Of a DNA stretch of 64,000 nt, positions 21,173-31,300 are shown piece by piece (within the stretch, counting starts at the first letter, position 1; each line of letters opens with the position of its first letter). The notes beneath the pieces were generated by a model. That model was not told the origin of the DNA, searched no databases, and was given only the letters and a program-made list of their open reading frames with translations. The stretch lies in the NCBI GenBank assembly GCA_002221725.1, contig NJFT01000044.1, positions 62,001 through 126,000 of the forward strand, read 5' to 3'. This stretch comes from Scedosporium boydii (taxonomy: Eukaryota; Ascomycota; Sordariomycetes; Microascales; Microascaceae). The translations under genes were made by a program, and so were the position numbers.

Positions 21173-23583
21173 ATGGCCTCCCGAGAACAATTGGAAGCCG
21201 CTCGACCTCCACGGAGGCACCGTCGCGACAAATACATCTCCAAAGCATGGTAAGCCACCTCCCCCGGCAGCTTTTGTGACCGCCTGGATATCTATTGACC
21301 GCATGTCTGGAAACAGCCAGGCCTGCAGGCACCGTAAGATCAAGGCAAGTCCGAGCCCGCCCACGCTGCGCAATCAGTTGACGCAGTCTTTCGGTTGATT
21401 CTTTAAATTATTGAGCCTAACCGCATCTTAGTGCTCCGGTCATGACACATGTCTTAACTGCGTTGATCGAGGCACTGAATGTGTCTATAATCCTGGACGG
21501 AGAAAAAGGGGTCGCAAGGTAGTGACAAGAAGTCAGAACGACAACCGGTACGTCCTCCATCGGGTTAAATATGGGTGACCAAGATCGCGACGCTGCTATC
21601 GCCTTCTTAAACATTAGGATCTAAGAGAAATCCCCTCCAGGAGTGACGGCGCCAATAGTCAAGCAGGAAGCCAAGGTAGTCCTTATGATAATGTCACCTA
21701 CACGTTTCCAGAGAGGACGCCACCCGTTGAGGAAGGACAAGCGAGACCGCCGCCACAGATTCTTGAGGGATCTGGCGATATTTCCGCGCCGTACGCTCTA
21801 TCGGACGCTTCGCTTCATCCTCAGATACCTGCCATTCCCACGACTCCAGTTGGGCGTTTCCGAAGCAGCCGTGAGGCGTCGGGGATCGCTACTGCAGGCT
21901 TATTCCACCTTCAACTTCCTCCTTCGATTGAAATATCCCGCCTTCTCCAACAATATTTTGACAATTTTCATCCCGAGTATCCCTTCCTCGACCAAAGAGA
22001 TATTGAAACTCGTTTATCTCGTACTTTGGCCAGACTTGGGTGTCCTGCTGCCGACAGGGGCTCCTCTACTGTCGTCGCCATCGACTCCGAGGCGTCGTCG
22101 TTCATGGCACTTATATGCGCCATTTTTGCACTAAGTCAAAGCACATCGAGCACATTAACAGAAGCAAGAAGCAGCCACCAGTCGGCTGACCATGTACCTG
22201 GGTATGCAACGTGGAGCATATCGAGAAAATTGCAGCAAGCCTTCGACGGAGTACGGTCTCTATCCCTGGAGACGATAAGCTGCCACATTCTAAACAGTTT
22301 ATTTGCTCTCCATGCAGATATGGTAGATGTAGCACTCCAGTTACATGCGGCCGCAGCACGATTGTTGCCTGTTGTTGATTCCCCTAATAGTTGTTGGAGG
22401 AGAGGGCAACAGGGCGGCCCCAGCAGGAACGCTATAGATTTATTATGGTGGACCATCTTTATTCTCGACCGTACTCTTTCTCGAATATCCGAGACGCCAT
22501 ATGTGCTCCACCCCGACAAATTGCCAGACGGACTGAGACAAGGTTTGGAAGCACCCACGTGGCAGGGTCAAATGTGTGAGCGGTTGCCGCCCAACGCGGT
22601 TTCTAGTCTGGAACTCTGGAGGAGTGCAAATGAGAACGGCGCTCTTCACATGGACGCGCCATACCTGCAAGTCGTGGCCTATATTTGCAATCTATGGAGC
22701 TCATTCTCCGATCAAGTCCTTTCGACGACACTCCATGGACACCGTTGCACCCTGCGACTATCAGCCCTTCTGGATACAGAGCTCCAAGTCTGCTCCTCCG
22801 ACCTACCGGCGATATTGCAATGGGGGACTCCGGAGACACCAGAAGACAATATTAGACAAGGGAGGCTATCATACATGGATCGTCGCCTGACTATTCTCTT
22901 GGTAAGTGCGAGCGTCTGCGCTATAGGTAACGAGGCACCACAACTTACAGACGAGGGAAAAACAGAATATAAATATTTTTCGGCTACTCCTAAGGGGGGC
23001 ATTCCCAGGAGTGTGCAGCTGTTTTAGCAGAGGGAAGGCAGGCGACGGCCGCGGGATTGCACATGACACCATCCGGGCCATATTAGGGTTTTACAGCCAG
23101 ACGGCGAGAAAACCTGTCAATTCAGGCATTGCAGTCACCATCACAACAGCCCTAGTCCTTTCCATCTCCCTCTTCCTCGATGTTCTAGGCAATGAGGTAA
23201 ACGATCAGGAGGAATCTGAGAGGATCTCCGTGGTTATAGAGGAAGCCTATGGTTTGTTTATGGAATTGGCGCCAACCTGCAGGTTTGCCAGCAGCGCCGT
23301 CTCGTCCGTGGATGAAAGGCTGTTTTGGACAGAGGACAATTTGGAACACCAAAGCGTGGAATCGCGACTGTCACCTGTGTTTGGCGTTGACGACACTCAT
23401 AACGAAGAAGTTGTAGCGGGGCAGTTACCGGCCGGGGGCGCACCTTTCGCAAGAAACGACATGTCAGGACGTGCATCGATTGAAATAGGAAGAAGGAGCA
23501 ACCCACTTGATGACCTCGAAGCTGGGTATGGCGACTTAGACACCGTCTCTCTAGACCTGGATTTACGGAAGCGGGGACGGTGA
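21173..23583 (+). CDS. Zn2Cys6 transcription factor with MHR domain
   Basis: Nuclear regulator. Exons 21173-21249, 21317-21344, 21432-21547, 21626-22901 and 22966-23583 total 2115 nt and 704 aa, with consistent phases. A basic N-terminus (ARPPRRHRRDKYISKA) precedes a complete zinc cluster. Its first half is ACQACRHRKIK, from exons 1-2; its second half is CSGHDTCLNCVDRGTECVY, from exon 3. Spacing is C-x2-C-x6-C-x5-C-x2-C-x6-C. The intron between the halves (21345-21431) begins GCAAGT and ends TTAG, a GC-AG intron; without it the frame stops. A basic NPGRRKRGRK follows, then a linker and the MHR from LLQQYFDNFHPEYPFLDQRD onward. It is the best candidate for local regulator of the acid-degradation genes, by position only. 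Confidence 0.88.
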
Positions 23584-23808
23584 ATCTAATTGCCTCATCG
23601 TCCCCATTACGACACACTTTAATATATGGTGCTACAACAACCTGTAGGGTATGTCCTAGTAGGTAGTCCTTTGGCGCAGTGGCTACAGCCCGCAAATTTC
23701 CTTATGTTCGCGTCAGAGCCTCAACTGGGGGACGGGGGTTATATCTTCGAATAGTTAGAGGGTGACTAAATAGACTCGAATTTCAAGCTATGGAGAGACT
23801 TGGCACTA
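23584..23808. other. Short convergent 3' region
   Basis: Between the stop codons of the Zn2Cys6 gene (+) and the acyl-CoA ligase (-). Nothing seen. Confidence 0.5.
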
Positions 23809-25809
23809 TTATAATTTAGCAATGGGATTTGTGCTCCTAGTCCCTTGTGGCACGTCCTTGAGAAGTCTCCGAAGAATCTTGCCGGTCGAACTCTTGGGCA
23901 ACCCATCCAAGAACACCACGCCCCCCCGAAGCTGTTTGTAACCGGATACTTGACCGGCTAGGAACCTCGAAATCGACGAGGCGGTCTCTGCAGTTCTCTC
24001 TATCCCCGCTTTGGGTGCTATGTATGCCCGCACCAGCTCTGTCTCTGCCTCCTCACTCCAAACACCGCACACCGCCACTTCGTCGACCGCGGGATGGCGA
24101 AGGAGAATTTCCTCGAGCTCCACCGGGGATACTTGGAATCTGCCCCCATAAAATGGCATTGTTAGACAAAGAACAATTCGTGGAAGGCGGGAGGTGTTGC
24201 CGGGGGGGTCTAGTCACTTACCCGTTGTACTTGATCGTATCTTTTGACCGACCGTTCACCACGAGATAATCCTGAGAGTCGAGATATCCAAGATCGCCCG
24301 TCTTGTACCATCCGCCGTCAAGCATGGCCTTTTCGGTTGCTTGAGGGTCCCGAAGATAGCCCCTGAAACTGTGGTTAGCCGCGAAAACTTAGGGCCCTGG
24401 TGTGAGATCCAGAAATGTCCAGAGTGAAGCATGGAGACCAACATCATGATATTCGGTCCTCGTATTGCAATTTCGCCAGGCCCCTTTGGGCCCACGTCCT
24501 CGCTTTTGGAATCCAGGAAGCGCATCTCAAGGTTAGCGATAACTTTCCCCGTTGCATTCCTGGCCATATCCCGATCCCGAACACCGCTTTGCACGCACGC
24601 TCCAGCAGCCTCGGTGCAACCGTACGCTACACGCTATCAGCCGACTTCAAGTTCAAATCCCCTTTAGGCGTTTCTGGATAAACTTACTCTGGCACAGTAC
24701 AACGTGAGGGAATACCTCCCTTAAATTGGCGGCCGTGGTTTCCTTAATCTCGAGGTTAGATGGTGTTCGTTCCATCTTCCGCTCAATCTTGGCTTCGACT
24801 AGTTCTCCAAACTCACACTCAAAGGGGCGGCCGAGCAAGTAAAATATTCAAGTGAAGGGTACGTGAACTTCTTTGTAATGGGACTCTCTGCGAGCATCTT
24901 GGCGACCGGGGGCACAAGCCGCGCCACTGTCGCCTTTCGATTCGACATCAAGCGGCAAAAGGTCTCTAGGTCGAACCGCGGCATTAAACACACGTAGTAT
25001 CCCAGCCACGCAGCCCCTGTCATGACGACGTATGTTGCATAGACGTGGGACAGAGGGGGGAAGAAGACCTCGCGCATGTCTCCTCGCCAGTTCTGCGGAT
25101 TGTCAGCGCGAAGCTGGTAATTTGCGGCGATGAGATTGTGGTGCGACATCATCACGGCCTTGGGGCGGCCGGTTGTTCCGCTCGAGAGTACAATCGCCGC
25201 AAGGACCTGTCGATTGTCGCCATTGTGGAGCGAGTACGGGAGTGGTGGCAGGGCGCATCTGGCGTTGTTCTCGCCGGTGTGAGTCGGGGGTGGATTCACG
25301 TCTTGTCGTCTCTGCATGGCGTCCGACCAGCACGGGTACGATACAGTCTCGCCGAAGATAACGACGCGGTTATCCGAGACGGCGTGGGAAGCCGTACGTA
25401 GACTTCGAGTGACTTTGTCGATGACTGTGCTGTCCACGATGAGGAATTTCGGCTGGACCACGTCCAATCCGTGCGCAAGATCCTTGGGCGATTGCCCGTC
25501 GTTGATCATGGAGACAACACCGCCGAGCCACCACACAGCATGAGCGGCAACGACATAGTCAATCGAGCTAGGAGAGATGATGGTAACAATATCTCCAGCC
25601 TGGAGACCCAGGTGCTGCTTAATCCAGGCTGCTACCCGCTTTACTTGGGACTTGAAGCCCAGGTACGTGGCGGTGCGGCCGGTGAAGGCTTCCTCAAAGA
25701 GGACCTTGTCGCCTGGAATAGGTTCGGGGTCGTTGAGAAGCGTGGCCTCTGTCACAGACAGGTCCGTGGGAATGATGATTCGTTGCTTAGACCGATAAAC
25801 TTGAGACAT
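23809..25809 (-). CDS. AMP-forming acyl-CoA ligase (4CL-like) with PTS1; possible frameshift
   Basis: Activates a carboxylic acid to its CoA ester via an acyl-adenylate. The first exon (25809-about 24805) has the AMP-binding motif LSSGTTGRPKAVMMSHHN. Later exons give CQTYGCTEAAG, TGKVIANLEMRFLD, WYKTGDLGYLDSQDY with VVNGRSKDTIKYNG, and the C-terminal lid LPKSSTGKILRR. The protein ends NPIAKL, so it carries the PTS1 AKL. Three downstream introns can be placed by GT-AG sites. Near 24795-24812 the frame changes between CSAAPLS and ELVEAKIER with only 14 nt separating them. That is too short for an intron, so a one-base deletion is likely; the alternative is a roughly 100-nt intron that removes the conserved helix. 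Substrate is probably an aryl or medium-chain acid. Confidence 0.82.
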
Positions 25810-26458
25810 GTTGTAGTGTGAGGCCGTTCGAGCATGCGTGTGTGGTACGATAGGAGTAATACAAACGAGCCAAGGTACGTAGAAAGCCCTGTTCTGACAA
25901 TATCTAATCGATTATCAACAGGGAGCTATTTACAGGACTTTGTCAAGGTTTTTACTTAGTTGTAACTTGTTTACTGTGACTTGGTGCGGTCCCGTCGCTT
26001 GGCGGGCCGGGCCTGGGTTCCCCTGACTTTCCGCCACGGAACGCGTGGATCTAAGTTTCGTTGTTAAACGTTCCATGGTGCCTCCCTCACCTAAGAGATT
26101 TGATGTCTTAATTGGCTCCTTTGGTATGCACTGGGGTGAAACGGGGTTGTGGCCGTGGAATTTCTCCAATTCCGTTCAAATTCCGCGGAATTATCTCAGC
26201 CACAGGCCAGGCCAGGCCAGGCCAGGCCCAGACCTTGTAGACATGTGTCAAACCGATCGCTACCACAGACTTGTCCGACTTACAATCATGGAAGCAGAAG
26301 TAATGGTGGTGGCGGACAGGGACTCTAGTCCGAGATTGTAGAACCCACTTGGCAGATGTCCAGGTGACAAACTTTGGCCGGATGTACATATTCCGGATGG
26401 GTCCCTTTGACTTACTGGCCGTAACCGAGGTCGACATGGGCTTCCTAGGATCAAAAAT
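25810..26458. promoter_or_regulatory. Divergent promoter of the acyl-CoA ligase and a short Zn2Cys6 gene
   Basis: Contains CCACGGAA (26034-26041), a palindromic TTCCGCGGAA (26181-26190) and a five-fold GGCCA repeat (about 26204-26228). CCACGGAA also occurs twice in the SDR/acyl-CoA dehydrogenase promoter. Confidence 0.45.
26204..26228. repeat. (GGCCA)5 short tandem repeat
   Basis: Five consecutive GGCCA/GCCAG units in the divergent promoter region; length is likely to vary between strains. Confidence 0.8.
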
Positions 26459-27327
26459 ATGCCGGCCCATAATACTCCGTCTTTTCCTACGCCCGAGCCA
26501 ACCGCGGCTGAATTGACCCGCCGCCACCGCCACCGCCGGCGGCGCGGTCCGCCGAATCATCCAGATCCTAGCTGGCCAACATTGGATGGTGTTCAGGTCA
26601 AGTTTCGATCCTCAACCAAAAGGCGAGCGGCATGGGCTTGCGTCCCCTGCCGCAATCGAAAAGTTAGATGCAATGTGACGGCGGAGCAGCCGTGCCTGAA
26701 CTGCAAGCATGACGGCTTTCATTGTTTCCTGAGCTTCCAGAGGAATAGGTGAGCGAGACTCGGTTGTAAGTGAATGAAATCACTGCCAGACTAACTAGGT
26801 CTCGTGTGGTTAGAAAGGGGATGCCAGACATCGAGCCGTCATCCCATGGCTGTAAAGAGCTTCATTTCGGTCCAGAACCACCCGACGACGAAGGCGGGAT
26901 ATCTACCAGTGCATCGCCAAGACCAGAGTCGGCGTCTCCCGAAACTCCAGTAAATAATCTTGATCATCACACCTGTTCTTCCGCTTCAGAACCGGCGGCC
27001 CACCTGGGACCTCTCCATTCAGACCCAGGGAGATGTGATAATAACACCGACCCTATAGCTCTGTCCACCTCGTCGGAGATTGTCTCTTCCCCTTCTACTG
27101 ACGACGGGGAAAAGTCCTCATCGACGAGTTGTTCTTGGAGAAGCAGCGATGAGGAAATAGACCGAGTTTTAAGATCTGTCATAGATTTGATGTCCCTGGC
27201 AACCCTGTTAGGTGAGACCCCGGTGGGCTGGGAAGGCTGGGAAGGCTGCTCTGTAGGATTAGAGCTTGAGGAAATTCTACGCACATACTTGTATGGGGAT
27301 TCCTCTTGGATTGACCTCGGAGAATAA
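26459..27327 (+). CDS. Short Zn2Cys6 protein lacking an MHR domain
   Basis: Predicted DNA-binding protein. Exons 26459-26748 and 26799-27327 (50-nt GT-AG intron) total 819 nt and 272 aa. The N-terminus is rich in Pro, Arg and His. The zinc cluster reads ACVPCRNRKVRCNV, then QPCLNCKHDGFHC, with spacing C-x2-C-x6-C-x6-C-x2-C-x6-C. The intron follows the cluster directly, as is common in this class. The rest is acidic and Ser-rich and ends DSSWIDLGE without the usual helical MHR region. It could be a truncated descendant of a full regulator or a genuinely short one. Its divergent position relative to the ligase suggests a local regulator, without proof. Confidence 0.75.
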
Positions 27328-27574
27328 ATATTCTGTTGTCCAATGACTTAGGATTATAATTTACCCCTCTCCCCCCCCCGTGTCATATTCCAGCCGGCCC
27401 GAGAAGAACCTACAGGGAATTCCAATCGTGGAGCCATGATTTAATCGTATGACTGGCCTACGCCCTCAGAGATACGGGAATTAGTCTAGACATGCAGGGA
27501 GCGGATCCCAAAGGTAAGAAGTGAGGGCTATATCCAACACCATAGACTTCCTATTCTAGCGAGTAAAACTCAAT

Positions 27575-28100
27575 CTACGCAGTCATAGTTCTTGTGGGAA
27601 TAGTAAAGCGAATAACGAAGCCATCATAGTCTGGGTCATCGTTAGGCATCATGCCAGACTTGCTAGACCTCGTTTCGTCACCATTAGGCATTCTGTCCTT
27701 CTTCAGCTTTCCAGTCTCCGCATCCCCAAATGCAATATTCTCCTCGAGCCTTAAGAACCCCATGTAATGGTCGCCCTTGAACACCGCTTTCATTCTCACC
27801 CAGAAACCGCCCCCAATAAGCAGGGTCTTGCCGCCATCATCATACCCGATGCGGGCCCAGGCTGTCCAAGGACGAGGCACTGCCCAATCACTATCTCGAA
27901 GCCACCCCATTCACTCACCGAGGTGCTGGTCTCGGCTACATTGGAGTATCCGTCAGGCACCTCATCAAAGCAGAAGCCCATAGAGCTGTGCAGGGTTCTC
28001 CGCTGCTCTAGCATCAGGGAAAACGTGTAGCAGGCTGGGAGAGCTGAAGCAACGGAATGTTCTCGTAAATCCAAGCCCCAACCCATGCTTCCTCATGTTC
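27575..28100 (-). pseudogene. Unrecognised coding remnant or unassembled gene
   Basis: Two frames look coding but are offset by one base. The upstream one contains SMGFCFDEVPDGYSNVAET. The downstream one (27910-27575) contains SDWAVPRPWTAWARIGYDDG and GDHYMGFLRLEENIAFGD and ends FTIPTRTMTA. The switch occurs near 27895-27915, where only a 24-nt GT..AG segment is available, too short for an intron. I do not recognise the family. It is either a frameshifted gene or one whose 5' exons I have not found. Confidence 0.35.
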
Positions 28101-28342
28101 GGCTGTGAGGCGGGAGACTGCTGACTAAGAGTCTAGATCAAGGACACGCTCTGCACTGATTTGAACTTCGTCAATCCGCCTGATAGTGATTGGGTATATG
28201 TTGTGTAACCCCAGCATTGGCTGGGCCCTGGGCAGGCTCTCCACAGGAATCAGAATGAGGCGGGGTTTCCTCCCATCCAGGCCCAAGGAAAATCGATTGT
28301 ATTGAAGTGTTCACCTTGTCTACCTCCAGTGCGATACGAAAG

Positions 28343-31300
28343 ATGGCAGAGGCTCTCGGGCTGGCGGCAAACATCATCGCAGTTGTCGATCTCCTTGTCA
28401 AAGTAGGGGTCTCGTGCTCTGTGTACTGTGCCGACCTCAAGGGTGCCTCGAAGGAGATTCGAGACATCCTCAAGGAGGCCGACAGGTTCGCGGCAACGCT
28501 ACGCGAGGTTGAGAAGCTGCTTGCTGGTCCTAGTTGCGCCAGGATCAATGCCCTACAGAACGTGCGCCAGGCTATTGACGATTGCCGATCAGAATTGGAC
28601 GGGCTTGCCACCAAACTCCAGCAAGGCACAGGGTACAAGAAACTGGCGTGGCCGCTGAAAAAGGTGGAGGTAGCTGAGATACTTGAGCGCCTGGAGAGAT
28701 ACAGGAACTTAATCTCTTTAGAGCTGTCAGTTACTCAAAAGTATGCCGATCTTGATCATATACATATGTTGGTTGGATACAGGCGGCTAACTATACCGCC
28801 AAAGTGCTCTCCTGTTTGACATCCGTCAGGAAATTATCTTGGCGAAGTTACGCACCGTAGTACAAGCCGTGTTTGATGCTCACAGCGATACTGATGATGC
28901 GAGGTGCTACCCTGGCACGAGGGTGGATATTTTACAAGATATTCGGGCGTGGGCGGCTTCTGAGAACTCAAAGCGTTTGTTCTGGCTTAACGGTATGGCT
29001 GGGACGGGCAAGTCTACAATCTCCAGAACAGTCGCTGAGTCGTTCTCTGTCGACGGGAAGCTTGGTGCTAGTTTCTTCTTTAAGAGGGGCGAGGGTGATC
29101 GAGGTCATGCCAGGCTTTTCTTCACAACAATAGCTGCCCAACTGGCATGCCTACTGCCAGACTTGGCGCCGCATATTCACAAAGAGATCGATGGCAATCC
29201 CGATATCAGCGAAAAGTCGATCAAGGATCAATTCGATAAGCTCATTAAACGTCCAATTGAGCAACTGCCCCACGGTCCATCTCCAAAGACCATGGTTGTG
29301 GTTGTTGACGCGCTAGACGAATGCGAGAACATCGACAGTATTAGGCTCATCATCCACCTTCTGGCACAAACAAATGATTTTAAATCCCTTCGTCTCGCAT
29401 TCTTTGTCACTAGCAGACCCGAGCTACCAATCCGGCTCGGGTTCCAGGATGTCACTGGCAGTTACACCAATTTGATTCTCCATCAGATCCCGCAGCCCGT
29501 CATTGAGCATGACATTACCCTATTCTTCAAGTATGAACTCTCCAAGGTCCTACAAGACTACAATGGATCCGTCATACCAAATAGAAAACTCCCCATGAAC
29601 TGGCCGGGTGATGACAAGATACACCAGTTGGCTGAAAGAGCGATCCCTCTTTTCATCTTTGCAGCAACTGTTATCCGCTTCATCCGAGATCGAAGGCTTG
29701 GCGGACCCGAGGCCCAACTCTCGAAAGTGTTGGATAGCCAAAGGACTTATCAATCTGGCTTGGATGCTACTTATCGCCCCGTTCTTGATCAACTGTTTAC
29801 AGGACTTAAGGCAAAGGAGAAGACCGCCGTAGCCGACAGCTTCAAAATCATCGTGGGCTCTATCGTTAACCTTGCCAGCCCTCTTTCAATCCGCTCCCTC
29901 GCCAATCTCCTTGCCATACCGCTTGAATCTATCGAAACCAAACTAGATCTCCTCCACTCCGTTCTCAATATCCCCTCTAATAACGTTGCTCCAGTTCGGC
30001 TTCTCCACTTGTCTTTCCGGGATTTCCTCATCGACCCAGATAATGCTGAATACCCCTTCTGGGTTGAGAAAACGCAAGCCCACCGATTACTAGCAGTTCG
30101 GTGTCTGGAGCTATTGTCAAAAGGCAATTGTTTGAAGCGAGATGCCTGTCGTTTACGCCTCCCCGGTCTACGCCGTGCCGAGATTGACCAGGAGACTATT
30201 GACAAGTACTTGCCGCTTGGAGTCCAGTATGCATGCCGATATTGGGTGCACCACTGGAAGGAGAGCCAGTTCCGCATACAGGACGGCGATATCGTCCATG
30301 GTTTCTTGACCGCACATCTTCTTCGCTGGCTAGAGGTCCTAGGAATACTAGGCCAAGTGCTGGAGAGCCCGGCAATGATACAAGATTTGGTGGCTTTATG
30401 TGAGGTTTGTTGCACTTCTAGATGTACTTCCCTTTATTGTTTCCCGTCATCCATGCTAAATTTGATTTTCACGCAGCCCAAGTCATCCACTTCCGTTTCC
30501 GGCTTCCTGAAGGATACCCACCGGATCATCCTAACCTATCGGGCCGTTCTACATGAGTGGCCACTCCAGATCTACTCTTCAGCTATTGTGTTTGCAGCGA
30601 GGACGCCAATGACTCAGTCATATTTTCGAGGCAATTTCCCAGCCTGGCTTTCCCGGTTGTCACAGAGAAACACTTCCTGGGATACGTGTTTACGGACACT
30701 AGAAGGGCACAGGGAACCCATCCGCTGTGTTTCTTTTTCGCACGACTCCGCCTTGTTGGCGTCGGCGTCGGAGGACAAAACAATTAGATTATGGGATGCT
30801 GTTACGGGTGTATTCAGTAAGGCGCTTGTCGGACATACTAGCATTGTTGTCGCAGCCACTTTCGCCCACGACTCAAAGCTGCTGGCTTCTTCCTCATACG
30901 ACCGAACCATCAAGCTTTGGGATGTGGTGACAGGCGCCTGTTGCATGACTCTCGAAGGGCACGCCGATGTTGTTTTGGCAGTCGACTTCTCTCACGACTC
31001 AAAGTTGCTTGCTTCTTCGTCGTATGACCGAACCGTGAAGCTTTGGGATGTGGTGACTGGCGCCTGTTTCACGACTCTTGAAGGACACACCGACATCGTT
31101 TTGACGGTAGGCTTCTCTCACGACTCGAGACTGCTCGCATCATCTTCCAGCGACATGACGATTGGTATTTAGGACACTTCTACGGGTACTTGCTTGAGAA
31201 CGCTCAAAGGGGATGAGGGAGCGGTCCGTTTCATGGGGTTTTCACATGACTCGACAATACTAGCTGCCTTGTCGGACGAAAAGAGAGTCAGGCTTTGGGA

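Noticed and set aside
24651..24668. tRNA-like AAGTTCAAATCCCC word
   Set aside because: It lies in an intron of the acyl-CoA ligase and no cloverleaf can be formed around it.
29789..30415. 208-codon minus-strand frame under the NACHT region
   Set aside because: Antisense to a well-supported NLR exon with no family features.
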